DNA of 64,000 nt from Rhodanobacteraceae bacterium (GCA_016717705.1 JADKFD010000029.1:1-64000), one strand, 5' to 3'; shown: positions 53,798-64,000, counted from the stretch's first letter. Notes: generated from the sequence alone by a model not told the origin. Program-made: numbers and translations.

Positions 53798-56277
53798 TTG
53801 AACATGCATCGGTCGCCCCATCCCCGCTGGCTCGCTCTCGCCGGCATCGCCGCCAGCGCTCTCCTGCTTGGCCTCTACGCCCGCGGCGGTCACGCCTGGC
53901 CGCTGGGATTCATCGTGCTGCTGCCGTGGCTGCTGACACTGAATCGGACGCGCACGCTGGCCGGCGCGCTGCTCAGTGGATGGCTGATGAGCGTGGCTTT
54001 CGTGCTTGCGGTGTTCGTCTGGTTCGGCACCGCCGTCGGCAGCTTCACCGGTAGCGGCACGCCGCTGGCACTGCTGGTCGCGACCGCACTGGCGCCGTTG
54101 CTGCAACCGCAGGTGCTGGCCTTCGCCCTGGTGCGGCATTGGGTTGGCGCGCGGCATGGGCCGTGGCTGCGCGCGCTCGCGGGTGCCTGCGCCTGGGTGG
54201 CTTGCGAATGGGCAATTCCGAAGCTGCTCGGCGACACGCTCGGGCACGGACTCGCACCGTCGCCGAGCCTGCGCCAGATCGCCGATCTCGGCGGCGCCGC
54301 CGGCATCACGCTGCTGCTGATCCTGGTCAACGAAGCGCTCGCCTGCGCGGTGATGCGTTGGCGCGCTGGCGCGCGCGTCCTGCTGCCGTCGCTGGCGCTG
54401 GCCGCCGCTATTCCGGCACTGATGTTCGGCTACGGCCAGTTGCGACTGTCCACGCTGCAGTCGGAGCCGGACGCAGCGACACCCTGGTTGCGCATCGGCA
54501 TGCTGCAGTCGGGCCTTGTCGACTATGAAGGCCAGCGCCAGCAGATCGGCGCCTACGCGGTGGTGCGCAAGGTCCTCGACACGCATTTCGGATTGTCGCG
54601 TGCCGCCATCGAACATCATGGCGTCGATGCGTTGTTATGGTCGGAGACCGTCTACCCGACGACCTTCGGACAGCCGCGCAGCGCAGACGGCGCGGCACTC
54701 GACCAGGAAATCCTCGACTTCGCCACTGCGAGCGGCGTACCGCTGGTATTCGGCACCTACGATGTCGATGCCGGCGGCGAATACAACGCAGCGGCCTTTG
54801 TCGAGCCGAAGACCGGACTGCTCGGCTTCTACCGCAAGACGCATCCGTTCCCACTGACCGAATACGTGCCGGCATGGCTGGACGGCCCGCGCGTGCGCGC
54901 CCTGCTGCCGTGGATGGGCAGCTGGCAGCCGGGCTCCGGTGCGCGCGTGTTCCCGCTGCGCGCCGCGGACGGTCGCGAACTGCAGGTGTTGCCGTTGATC
55001 TGCCTCGACGATGTGCGCCCGGATCTGGCCATCGAAGGTGCACGCCTGGGTGCGCAGGCGATCATCGGTCTGTCCAACGATGCCTGGTTCAGCGCCGATC
55101 CGAATGGCGCACGTCTGCATCTGGCGGTGGCGACCTTCCGCAGCATCGAGACGCGATTGCCGCAGTTGCGCGTGACCACCAATGGACTGAGTGCCTATGT
55201 CGACATGACCGGCGAGGTGGTGGTCAGCACGGCGCTGGGCGACCAGGCGGTGCTCGCCGGTGAGTTGCCCGCGCGCGACCCGCCGCCCACGCTGATGGTG
55301 CGCTGGGGCGACTGGGTCGGCGGCGCTGCGCTGGTCTTTCTGCTGGTGCTCGTTGTCCGCTGGGTCCTTGGTGCATGGTCCAGACGGACGGCCAGAGCCG
55401 CCGCGCCGATGCTGGCAGCGGAAGTCGCCGCCGCCTACGCGGCCGATGTGGTCGTGCTGACGCCTTCCTGGCGGATCGCGACGGCGCTGCTGCGGCTCAC
55501 CGCCGCAGCTGGTCTGCTGGCCCTTGCTGCTGTTGATGCTGATGGGCGACGGGCTGCAGGTGAACTCGCTGGCGCAGATCCCGCTCTACGCCTGGGCGGT
55601 GTTGGCTGCCGCTGATTGTCGCCTGGGCGATCCAGCGCGTATTCGCCGCCGCGGCAACGGTCGAGGGCGGACTGCTGGTGCTGCGCCAGCGCGCGCAGCG
55701 GATCGAGATTCCCGTTGCGAGCATCCAGCTCGTCCACGTCTGGCGCCTGCCCTTGCCGGGCGTCGGCGTCGATCTGCAACTGGCCTCCGGCCGGCGCTGG
55801 GGCATCCGGCTGGCCGATCCGCTACTGCTGGCAGACGCGCTCGCCACAGCCGGCAGTCCGCTGCGGCTGGACCAGCACTCCCGGCGCATCGCCGACTACG
55901 CCACAGCGCGCGCGGCGGCGGCGCGGCGCTGGCTCGATCATCCGCTGGTCAAGTTCGCCCTGTTCCCGTTGATTCCGGCACTGCCGGCATTCCGCCTGCA
56001 CCAGTACATCGCCTTCGGCGGCACCTTCGGCGAGTACTACACCTACGGCCTCAAGGCCTGGCTGATCGGCTTGCTGATCTGGTGGGCGGCGTGGTCGATC
56101 GGCTTGATGCTGTTTGCGGCTGCGCTGCGGATTGTCGGCGAGGGCTGCACATTGCTGGCGCAGCAGTGGCGGCCGACGCAACTGGTGGACATCCGGCGTC
56201 GCCTGGAATGGCTGCTTCGGCTGGTCTTCTACTTCGGTGTGCCGGCCTGGTTGCTGCTGCGCATTGTGGCGGGCTGA
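53798..56277 (+). CDS. lnt: Apolipoprotein N-acyltransferase-like nitrilase with C-terminal membrane extension, two frameshifts
   Basis: The first 575 residues show an Lnt layout: several N-terminal membrane helices and then a nitrilase domain with the E-K-C triad, E283 in WSETVYP, K347 in YRKTHPF and C402 in ICLDD. Lnt N-acylates lipoproteins in the periplasm. After LLRLTAAAGLLAL the frame shifts near 55521-55525 to LLLMLMGDGLQVNSLAQIPL, then again near 55606-55613 to IVAWAIQRVFAAAATVEGGL and on to a stop at 56277. The extra 240 or so residues have three or more membrane helices, unusual for Lnt. Confidence 0.82.
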
Positions 56278-56448
56278 GAGCAACGGCGGCTGCCGGGACG
56301 GCAGCCCTCCGGCCGACCCGCGCCCCGGAGAAAATGCGTGTTCGTAGTCCTTCTCAGCGCCGTTCTCCGCGGCCCTGCATACCAGCGAGCGCGCTGACGC
56401 TTATACAATCCGGCTCGTTCAGAGGGTCCTCAAGTCCGGGAGGTGCGA

Positions 56449-57720
56449 TTGAATTTTTTCCAGCGCCTCGGCGCCCAGCCCTGGATGGCGAGAATCCTGA
56501 GCATCGGCGTTTGCCCGCAGGATGACGAGGCGCTGCGCGTGCGCAAGGCCATCGTCAACATGGGCGTGGTCTTCGGCATCATTCCGATCCACCTGTTGTT
56601 TCTGTGCTCCAACATCTGGTTTGCCGAAACCTGGCTGGTGGCGATCGATCTCATGGTGATCTTCGTGTCACTGGCCTCGATCATCTACTTTGCGCAGACG
56701 CGTCGGCACTTCGAAGCGTACAAGCTGGTGCAGATGTCCATTGCCTTCCTCAGTCCTTTTCTGGTGACGCTGGCGATGGGTGGGTTGAATCGCAATGCGA
56801 ATGTCCTGCTGTATGGACTGGTGGGGCCGATCTTTGCCCTGCTGCTGTATGACGCGCGGCGTGCCTTCCTGGCGTTTCTCATCAGTTGCGGATTGACCAT
56901 CATCTGTTTTCTGCTGCAGCCCTGGCTGCGCAGCGAGAACAACTTCCCGGCGGACAGCCTGCTGCTCGGTGGCGTGATCAACCTGATCATCGTGTCCGGC
57001 CTGGTTTTCGCTGCGCTGCTGTATTTCATGGACCAGCGCAACATCGCCTACGCCTTGCTCAATCTGGAAAAAGAAAAATCGGAAGCGCTGTTGCTGAATA
57101 TCCTGCCCAAGGATATTGCCGAGTTCCTGAAGATCGAACAGCGGGTGATTGCCGACCATTTCGACGAGGCCAGTATCCTGTTTGCCGACGTGGTCGGTTT
57201 CACCCGGATCTCGGCCAGCATGAGTCCGATGCAACTGGTCGAGATGCTCAACGAGGTGTTCACCCACTTCGATGCGCTGGTCGAGAAATATGGTGTCGAG
57301 AAGATCAAGACCATTGGCGATTGCTACATGGCCGCCGCCGGCATTCCACGCAAGCGTCCCGACCACGCCCATGCGCTGGCGTCGCTGGCCCTGGACATCC
57401 AGGCCTATGTGTCGCAGAACGCATTTGTCGGCTTGCCGCTGCGCTTTCGCGTGGGCATCAATTCCGGGCCGGTGATCGCGGGTGTGATCGGCCGCAAGAA
57501 GTTCATCTACGATCTGTGGGGCGACGCGGTCAATGTCGCCAGCCGCATGGAGTCGCACGGAAACGCCGGCGAAATCCAGATCACCCGCGACACCTATGAG
57601 CTGATCAAGGCCGACTTCGATTGCGAGCCGCGAGGCACCATCCAGGTCAAGGGCAAGGGCGACATGGAGGTGTGGCAGTTGAAGGGCGTGCGTGCAGCGC
57701 CGCCTGCCGCGCCGGCTTAG
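56449..57720 (+). CDS. Membrane-bound class III adenylate/guanylate cyclase
   Basis: A 423-residue protein. The TTG at 56449 has GGGAGG five bases upstream; a GTG at 56443 overlaps that site. Six transmembrane helices span about 25-205, followed by a short coiled linker (LNLEKEKSEALLLNILP) and a catalytic cyclase domain: LFADVVGFTRIS (metal aspartate), GDCYMAAAG, FRVGINSGPVIAGVIG and YDLWGDAVNVASRME. It makes cAMP or cGMP. Confidence 0.92.
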   Translation: MNFFQRLGAQPWMARILSIGVCPQDDEALRVRKAIVNMGVVFGIIPIHLLFLCSNIWFAETWLVAIDLMVIFVSLASIIYFAQTRRHFEAYKLVQMSIAFLSPFLVTLAMGGLNRNANVLLYGLVGPIFALLLYDARRAFLAFLISCGLTIICFLLQPWLRSENNFPADSLLLGGVINLIIVSGLVFAALLYFMDQRNIAYALLNLEKEKSEALLLNILPKDIAEFLKIEQRVIADHFDEASILFADVVGFTRISASMSPMQLVEMLNEVFTHFDALVEKYGVEKIKTIGDCYMAAAGIPRKRPDHAHALASLALDIQAYVSQNAFVGLPLRFRVGINSGPVIAGVIGRKKFIYDLWGDAVNVASRMESHGNAGEIQITRDTYELIKADFDCEPRGTIQVKGKGDMEVWQLKGVRAAPPAAPA

Positions 57721-57774
57721 GCCGGCGGACCAGTCCGTCGAACCACGAAATCCCCAATCACCAGGAAGCTGAGA

Positions 57775-58332
57775 ATGTCGGACGACCCCTACACCCTGGA
57801 ACGACTCCAGGAGTTCCTGCGGCAGGCGCCGGTCGCCGGATTGCTCAATCCGGCGGTGGCCAAGAGCCGCAGCCACGCGCTCGAGCAATTGCAGTTCGAA
57901 CTCACGCCGAGCGAGCGCGCGGACATCCGCCTGATCGATGTCGACGACGTGTGCGGCCGGCTGTACAAGATCGGCGACAGCAGCGTGCGCCCGGAGGTGG
58001 TCGATCTCTACAACAAGCGCTTCAAGGCCACGCTGATCGACTATCTGGCCTGGGTCAGGGACGCCACGGCGTACTCCTCGGTCGGCGGCGATCGCGCTCG
58101 CAGCGCCAAGCGCGCCGAGCGCAGCGATCTGGAGCGGGCGCAGGAACTGCGCGCGCTGGAGAACACCGCGCTGGCGACCAGCGACTGGGCTGCCGGTCTG
58201 GTGTCGATTCCCTTGCGCGCCGGCAAGAGCGTGTTCGTGCAGAACCTGCCGCTCGACCTGACCGAGCAGGAAGCGCGCAAGATCGCCGGCGTGATCGAAG
58301 CGCTCGCCGTCGATCGGAGTGCGCTCAGGTGA
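57775..58332 (+). CDS. Hypothetical protein
   Basis: A 185-residue soluble helical protein (MSDDPYTLERLQEFLRQAPV). It has a conserved-looking RLIDVDDVCGRLYKIGD and ends LTEQEARKIAGVIEALAVDR. It follows the cyclase by 54 bp and overlaps the next gene at the stop/start, so a three-gene operon is likely. No family is known to me. Confidence 0.72.
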   Translation: MSDDPYTLERLQEFLRQAPVAGLLNPAVAKSRSHALEQLQFELTPSERADIRLIDVDDVCGRLYKIGDSSVRPEVVDLYNKRFKATLIDYLAWVRDATAYSSVGGDRARSAKRAERSDLERAQELRALENTALATSDWAAGLVSIPLRAGKSVFVQNLPLDLTEQEARKIAGVIEALAVDRSALR

Positions 58333-58928
58333 TGCGTTCGGGCCGCGCGATGCTGATCGCGCCGATGGCCATTTTCGGCCTCGGCGGCGCCACCCTGTTG
58401 TACTACTTCCTCATGCCCGGCCACGACGGGCCGATCCACGACAATCTGCTGCCGGAACTGATCGGTTTCTGCATCGAAGGCTTTTTCCTCGTCGGACTGC
58501 TGACGCTGATCCAGGACTCGCGCGAACGCGCACGCCGCAAGGAGCTGTGGCAGAGCTTGCGCGGCTCGCTGCGCGGCATTCTGTCGAACCTGGACATCGC
58601 CTTCCTGCCGGCCAACGCCGAGCCGACGCCGCCCGCTCGCCTGGAGCGCGATGTCGCCATCGTCGATCGCTTCATGCGCGAGATGCAGTCGATCCAGATC
58701 GATCTGCCGGACATGCTGGCGCTGAAGCAGGAGAGTGTCGAAACGCTGTCGCTGGCGCGCGATCTGGTGCCGGTCGCGGCGCAGCTGAGCGCCAGTCACA
58801 TGCGCTGGTGGATCGCCGTGGTCAACAGCATGCGCAAGCTGTCGACCGCGCAATCGCGCGACGAGGTCGAGCACAACGTCTACCGCCTGCTGGAAAACAT
58901 CCGCGAGTTCGATCGGCTGTCGTATTGA
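58332..58928 (+). CDS. Two-helix membrane protein of unknown function
   Basis: A 198-residue protein from ATG 58332, which shares one base with the previous stop; a GTG three bases earlier is an alternative. Two membrane helices (AMLIAPMAIFGLGGATLLYY and LIGFCIEGFFLVGLLTLIQD) precede a cytoplasmic helical domain (DSRERARRKELWQSLRGSLR onward). Probably co-transcribed with the cyclase. Confidence 0.72.
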   Translation: MRSGRAMLIAPMAIFGLGGATLLYYFLMPGHDGPIHDNLLPELIGFCIEGFFLVGLLTLIQDSRERARRKELWQSLRGSLRGILSNLDIAFLPANAEPTPPARLERDVAIVDRFMREMQSIQIDLPDMLALKQESVETLSLARDLVPVAAQLSASHMRWWIAVVNSMRKLSTAQSRDEVEHNVYRLLENIREFDRLSY

Positions 58929-59089
58929 GTCGGCGCAGCTCTGGTAGGCCGGGTCCGCGCGTCGACCGAGTCGGACGGCACGCCAAGGCTGTTACGCGCG
59001 GCGCCCGGCGCTTTGTGGGCGAAAGAGCCGCGGCCGCCGGCGCGAACTTTCCCACGGCTCAACCCGACTCCACGCGCGCCGGAGCCGCG

Positions 59090-60325
59090 CTACGAATGGG
59101 CTGGCGCGCTGCAGCTCAGGCTCAACGGCGCAATTTCTTCGAGCTCCGGCGGCTTCAGCCCGGTTGCCTGCGCGCGCGTCGCGGCAGCGCAGGCCTCGTC
59201 ATGCGCACCTGCGGCCTCGGCGCTGCGCGCCAGCAGGATCAGGCTGCCGATATCCTGACGCAGCTTCAGATTCTCGCGGGCCAGAGCCAGCGCCTCATCG
59301 TGCTCGCCGATGTCGAGCAGGAACTCCGCCGCGTGCTGGGCATAAGCTGCGCGATGCCGCGCCAGCAGCGCGTCGTAGCCGGCTCGCGCGTTCTGCCTGG
59401 CCGTCGCAGCGGCCGCGCTGTTGCCGGCGCGATCCTCAAGGTCGGCGAGTGCCGCCATGAATTCCGGGTTCTGCGTCTGGCGGATGACCGCCTGGTACAG
59501 CTGGCGCGCTTGATCGAGCTGGCCCAGCTGCGTGTCGCACTCGGCCAGATGCTCGGTGGCGAGGTAGTACTCGGGCAGGCGCTGGTGAGCGGCGGCGAAG
59601 AATGTGCGTGCCTGCGCGTAGTGGCCGTGGCGCAACAGCGCGATGCCCTGCTGCGAGTACAGCCAGGCCAGCGGCAACGGGTCGACATCCTGGTAGAAGT
59701 CCTGCGCGGTGCGATACCAGCGCGATGCGCCGTCCAGATCTCCCTGCATCAGGCGCAAGTCGGCGCGGTGTGCCAGTTCGTAGAAGTCGGCCACCGGTTC
59801 GTCGGAATGCTCGAAATCCTCGCGCAGGCGATCGTAGTGTCCCTGCGCCATCCACAGATCGCGACGCACCGACTTGAGATTCTGCTCGGCGGCACCGGCC
59901 GTCTGTGCTTGCATGAGCGCCTGCTCGGCAACGCTGAATCGATGGAAAGCCGATAGCGCCGCTGCATTCACCAGGTGCAGCTCCGGAATCTCGGGGGCGG
60001 CCGCCGCCGCAGCCGCAGCGAGTTCCAGCGCGCGCTCGCCGTCAGTCAGGCGACCGAGGATGCGAAAGCGCAGCAACAGCGCACCGGCCAGGTTGCCGCG
60101 CACGCTGGCGTCGCCGGCGCGCTGCAGTTGCGCGTCGAGCACTTCGATGCGCGCATTCAGATTGCCCAGGTAAATGCCGGCGGAGGTGGTAGCGCGTTGT
60201 TCCGGGGTCAGCGGATAGCGGAGTGCGAACAAATTGGTCGCCACTGGCTGCGCCGGGGTCTCTGGTGCGGGCGCGCCAGCACAGCCACCCAGCAGGACGG
60301 CGAGCAACAAGATCAGATTGCGCAT
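59090..60325 (-). CDS. TPR-repeat lipoprotein
   Basis: A 411-residue protein from MRNLILLLAVLLGGCAG, with a lipobox cysteine at LGGC. Multiple tetratricopeptide-like helices (HYAQARTFFAAAHQRLPEYY, LGQLDQARQLYQAVIRQTQN, GEHDEALALARENLKLRQDI) fill most of the length. Probably an outer-membrane-anchored scaffold. Convergent with the membrane protein gene. Confidence 0.85.
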   Translation of the reverse strand: MRNLILLLAVLLGGCAGAPAPETPAQPVATNLFALRYPLTPEQRATTSAGIYLGNLNARIEVLDAQLQRAGDASVRGNLAGALLLRFRILGRLTDGERALELAAAAAAAAPEIPELHLVNAAALSAFHRFSVAEQALMQAQTAGAAEQNLKSVRRDLWMAQGHYDRLREDFEHSDEPVADFYELAHRADLRLMQGDLDGASRWYRTAQDFYQDVDPLPLAWLYSQQGIALLRHGHYAQARTFFAAAHQRLPEYYLATEHLAECDTQLGQLDQARQLYQAVIRQTQNPEFMAALADLEDRAGNSAAAATARQNARAGYDALLARHRAAYAQHAAEFLLDIGEHDEALALARENLKLRQDIGSLILLARSAEAAGAHDEACAAATRAQATGLKPPELEEIAPLSLSCSAPAHS

Positions 60326-60400
60326 CGGCACAGGTTCCAGGGTCTGCAAGCGTGGCTGGGAGCCGGCATCAACCGCCGGCTCCCAGCCTTGAACGACAGC

Positions 60401-61835
60401 TCAGAGCGGGCGTCCGAGGAACGGGAAGTCGTTCAGAAAGACGCTGTCGTTGGCGACGTTGTCGCTGACGCCGGGGCCGACAATGGCGCCGAGCGAATCA
60501 TCGATGACGTCGCGCGCCAGCGTGCGTCCGCCGCAGTCTGGACAGTCCCAGTTCGACCGCCAGATAAGCGTCGCAATTGGGCTTGGACACATCGATGATC
60601 AGGCGATCATCCACCAGCACGCTGGCCAGCGTGGCCGGCGGCAGCAAGGCGTTGCCGACGACGCCGTCCAGCGTGTCGAGCGCGGCCAGATTGGCCTGCA
60701 TTTCGGCCTGGAACAAGGGCGCCCACGTGGCCGGATCCGACGCGCGGTTGTAGGCATCCTTGAGCGCCGTGCCGGTGTTGGGCAAGACATTGATGGTCAC
60801 GGTGTTGATGCCGGGACGACCGTTACGATCGACTTGCCCGGGGCTGTAAAAGGTGCACGGGACATCCTTGATCTGGGTCAGCCGGGTCAGCCGCACATCG
60901 CCTTCCATGGACCCGAACTCGGCCGCATTGGCGCCTGTATAGGTCAGCAGGCCGGAATTGCAGCCGCTGAAGGTGAAGCGCAGGGTGCCGAAGGGCCGGG
61001 TCCGGACGTCCGCCGGGTTGAAGTTCGGCGGGAACAGACCGCCATCGGTGTAGACGGCGGCAGGAATGGTCGCGGTATTGCCGCTGACGGTGCCTTCACC
61101 GACGATCCAGCGCTGCTGGCCAAAGCCGTTGTACACATACCAGGCGGCGGCGATGCGATCGGGACCACCCGGCGTCGCCGGTGCCAGCACTTCGATATGC
61201 GCCCCATGGCCGGGCTTGGCGGCGTCGTACCAGAACCCGGTGAAGCCGGCGCTGATGCCGGTTTCGCCGACGCGGTTGCTCGCGCTCCAGACCTTCAAGA
61301 TCGTATTGGTACCTGCGTTGAAAAGACGCGTGCGGTCGATGGCGATCACCAGCGCCAGAGTGTTGCCGGTAAAGGAATTGACCCCCGGTGCGGTGAACGA
61401 CGGAGTCAGGGTGGCGCGCGTGCGGTTGAACGCCGGCAGGTCGAAGAAGAAGGGGTCGTCGCGCAAGCCGGCCCAGACGCGCATGCCGGTGCCCTGAATC
61501 GTGCGTTCGATGCCGCCGCTGGCCGCCAGTCCGTTCGGTCCGGTGCAGCTCACCCGGTTGCTTTGCTCGGTGAAGCGACAGTCGATGCGCAGATTGACAG
61601 CACCGCTATCGACATGCAGCTGATATTCGACGGCGTCGGAAAAACGCGAATTGAAATTGGCCGAGGGCACCACCGTCTGCACCGTGACCACTTCGTTCGG
61701 GTCATTCGGATTCATGAACAGATAAACGTCGTTGAGATCGGCAGAAGGATCCGCAGTGGTCAACGGCGAGTCGCGGTGATCAGCGGCGTTGGCCGCACTG
61801 GCGATCAACAGACAGATGGCACTCAAACGCACAGA
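60401..61835 (-). CDS. Exported DUF4331 protein, C-terminus frameshifted
   Basis: About 476 residues from MSVRLSAICLLIASAANA (signal). ADHRDSPLTTADPSADLNDV, YLFMNPNDPNEVVTV and GLRDDPFFFDLPAF are the DUF4331 hallmarks. An inserted segment (GFWYDAAKPGHGAHIEVLAP, QRWIVGEGTVSG) resembles the GxWY repeats of the 34452-37805 protein. After LAVELGL one base shift near 60541-60546 restores PDCGGRTLARDVIDDSLGAI and the family ending FPFLGRPL at 60401. Function unknown. Confidence 0.85.
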
Positions 61836-62056
61836 CATGGGACTCACTCCTCCAATTTGGCGCCACCTGGCAGGCGGCGGATACCAACCGTTTCGATCCT
61901 TACGTCGTCGACGTCACAAATGGATGCAGGCGCACGCGATCGTGCGCAGATGGTAACGCTGGCTGGCGCGGCTTTCAAATCGAGTTGAGGGCCACGGTCA
62001 GCGCACTAGCTCGCGCCGGCCCGGGTCGTTGCTCACCCGAACTTGTCGCAATCCGC

Positions 62057-64000
62057 TCAACCCGCCTGCCAGCCATCCCGGCCGGCGGCCTTGACCCGAT
62101 ACAGCGCGGCGTCGGCACGCCGGATCAGGGATTCCAGTGATTCTCCTGCGGTTCCTGCGGCGCAGCCGATGCTCGCGGTCACCCGAATGCAGTTCTCGGC
62201 ATCGATCGCGAACGCAGTGTCGCGAATCTGCGCCAGCAACGCGGCTGCACAGCGCTCGGCGGTCTGCGCCTGCGGGCCGGACAGCAGGCAGGTGAACTCT
62301 TCGCCGCCATAGCGCGTACACAGCACCTTGCCTGGCAGGTCCGCCATGTGGCGGGCCGAAAACTCGGTCAGCAGCGTGGCAAACTGCCGCAACACGGCAT
62401 CGCCCGCGTCGTGACCGTAGCGGTCGTTGATCTGCTTGAAATGATCGACATCCAGCATCACCACCGACATCAACTCGCCACTGTCCTGCAGCGACCGCGC
62501 GTTTTCGAACAGCTGGCGGCGATTGGCCAGACCGGTCAGCGGGTCCATCGACGCCAGTTTCTGCAAGCGCGCATTGGCGATTTCCATCGCCGCACTGGCC
62601 CTGGAGAGTTCTTGCGTGCGTTGCACCACCAGACTTTCGAGCAGGCGTTGTTGCGCCCGCAGAGCCCGGTTGCGCCAGGCCACCCACAGGTACACCAGCA
62701 GCATCAAACTGGCGATGATGGCCAGACGTCCCCACCAGGTCTGGTGCCAGGCCGGCGCCACGCTCACCGTCAACACGGTGGCTGTCGCCTGGGCCTTGAA
62801 CGAGCCATCCAGCATCGCGCGCAGTTCGAGTTCATGGGTGCCGGCGGGAAGATTGCTGAACAGCGCTGTACGCGCATCGCCGAGTTCGGTGAAGGCACTT
62901 TCGCTGTCGGCCCAGCGGTAGGCGTAACGCATCCGTTCCGGCCAGCGGTAGTGCTGGGCGCTGAGCTCCAGCTGCAGCGGCGCGTGGTCGTGCGCCAGGC
63001 GCAACTCGCCCACATTCGGCTGCCACGGCCCCTGCCCGATGCGCCGGCGCGTGACGCGCGGCGACAGCTCGGCTTTGCGCGGCGCCAGTTCCGCGGGATC
63101 GAAACTGATCAACCCGCCGACACTGCCGAAGTACAGGCGCTGGCCATCGTTGGCGCTGGCATTGACGCCCATTTGATCGCTGACCAGACCGTCATGGCGG
63201 TCGTAGATGTCCACCTTCGCACTGGTCGGGTCGTAGCGCACCAGTCCGCGCGGTGTTCCCATCCACAGCTTGCCGGCCGCATCGACCTCGATGCTGACCG
63301 GACTGCGCACCTGCGCGGCGAGCAGTGCCGGCTGGCTCAGGAATATCCTTTTCGACGCATCACCGCTGACCTCGACCAGTCCGCCCGAGGTGATCTGCCA
63401 GACCCGGCCGTCTGGCGTCGATCGCTGCTGCAGCACCAGGCTGCCGGGCAGATCCGATTCGCCCAGGCCGATGTCGTGGTGGGCGATGCGCTCTTCGTTT
63501 TCGCCCAACCGATACAGTCCGCTGGCGCTGCCGACCCAGAGCTCGTGGTCGAATTCGGTCAGCGACCACACCGCCGGTTCCGGCGCGCCGTTGTCGGCCA
63601 GCGACACGCGCTGCAGCGTCTCGCCCTCGACGCGAAACAGCCCGAAGGTGCTGCCCAGATAGCGCCGGCCATTCGCCGTCCGCAACGAGCAGCGGGCGCT
63701 CTCGATCGGCGGCTCGAAGCCCTTGAGTTGCCCATCGTGGTGCCGGTACAAGCCGGTTCCGGTGCCCAGCCACAAGTCGTGGTCGCGATCCTCCTCGATG
63801 CTCCAGAGGAAGCGCGACTCGCTCCGCGGCAGCGGCCACGGCAGCGTCTGAAGCGACCAGGACTGGCCGCGCAATCGCGCCGCGGCGTCTGCCCACTGCA
63901 CGCCGGCAAAGGTGCCGAGCCAGAGTCGCCCCTCGCTACCGATGCGCAAGGCGCGCACGCTCGGCGCCGCCAATCCGTCGGCGCGTCCATCCACTTTGAC
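62057..64000 (-). CDS. Sensor diguanylate cyclase with regulator-propeller domain, partial
   Basis: Open to the right edge, so the N-terminus is missing. Propeller blades of the Reg_prop type (GRLWLGTFAGVQWAD, HDLWLGTGTGLYRH, GKLWMGTPRGLVRYD) are followed by a Y_Y_Y domain (LELSAQHYRWPERMRYAYRW), one transmembrane helix (LAIIASLMLLVYLWVAW), a coiled coil and a GGDEF domain with the active-site TRYGGEEF. The HTCS-like periplasmic sensor would control cyclic-di-GMP synthesis. No EAL domain follows. Confidence 0.93.
   Translation of the reverse strand, partial: VKVDGRADGLAAPSVRALRIGSEGRLWLGTFAGVQWADAAARLRGQSWSLQTLPWPLPRSESRFLWSIEEDRDHDLWLGTGTGLYRHHDGQLKGFEPPIESARCSLRTANGRRYLGSTFGLFRVEGETLQRVSLADNGAPEPAVWSLTEFDHELWVGSASGLYRLGENEERIAHHDIGLGESDLPGSLVLQQRSTPDGRVWQITSGGLVEVSGDASKRIFLSQPALLAAQVRSPVSIEVDAAGKLWMGTPRGLVRYDPTSAKVDIYDRHDGLVSDQMGVNASANDGQRLYFGSVGGLISFDPAELAPRKAELSPRVTRRRIGQGPWQPNVGELRLAHDHAPLQLELSAQHYRWPERMRYAYRWADSESAFTELGDARTALFSNLPAGTHELELRAMLDGSFKAQATATVLTVSVAPAWHQTWWGRLAIIASLMLLVYLWVAWRNRALRAQQRLLESLVVQRTQELSRASAAMEIANARLQKLASMDPLTGLANRRQLFENARSLQDSGELMSVVMLDVDHFKQINDRYGHDAGDAVLRQFATLLTEFSARHMADLPGKVLCTRYGGEEFTCLLSGPQAQTAERCAAALLAQIRDTAFAIDAENCIRVTASIGCAAGTAGESLESLIRRADAALYRVKAAGRDGWQAG

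Overview
The window is GC-rich DNA that looks gammaproteobacterial, probably from the Xanthomonadales (Rhodanobacteraceae- or Lysobacter-like). This rests on the protein families, on many short palindromic intergenic repeats of the 'gggagcgg...cactccgcg' and 'gtaggtcacgttggcc' types, and on secreted proteins such as one ending FFGSGFE. The genus is not determined.

Positions 1 to about 32,300 form an accessory and defence island, mostly on the minus strand. From left to right it holds a Thg1-like tRNA-repair enzyme with a P-loop kinase; hipBA with two operator-like repeats; vapBC; an orphan tacA antitoxin with a decayed acetyltransferase; a nucleotidyltransferase/winged-helix pair resembling AbiE; a histone-deacetylase-like hydrolase; a run of four genes coupled by 4-bp overlaps and headed by a SpoT-like HD hydrolase; higBA; a DUF2075 nuclease-helicase; a retron; a PaeR7I/XhoI-like restriction-modification pair; and a HIT-PLD-SF2 helicase fusion.

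The retron has a reverse transcriptase, a recognisable msr-msd RNA and a phosphoribosyltransferase-like effector. The effector is split by a complete IS1595-family element with an 8-bp target duplication, so the retron appears disarmed.

From 24.7 to 31.5 kb lie 252-bp tandem repeats and several truncated copies of the helicase and methyltransferase genes. Among these are a second HigBA-like pair, a delta-class carbonic anhydrase gene broken by two frameshifts, and a secreted repeat protein. A DUF433/DUF5615 toxin-antitoxin pair closes the island.

From 32.4 to 64 kb the content is ordinary chromosomal: PepSY protein, serine hydrolase, large secreted proteins, NYN-LOTUS protein, saccharopine-dehydrogenase-like reductase, DUF3365 haem protein, methyltransferase, DUF2798 protein, Dps, SGNH hydrolase, apolipoprotein N-acyltransferase with a long C-terminal membrane extension, class III nucleotide cyclase, TPR lipoprotein, DUF4331 protein and a sensor diguanylate cyclase running off the right edge.

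At least a dozen genes carry a one- or two-base frameshift while family-like sequence resumes in another frame. Several lie in short homopolymers, and there are two runs of exactly 14 G. The simplest reading is residual indel error in the assembly, so frameshifted genes should not be called dead without read-level checks.
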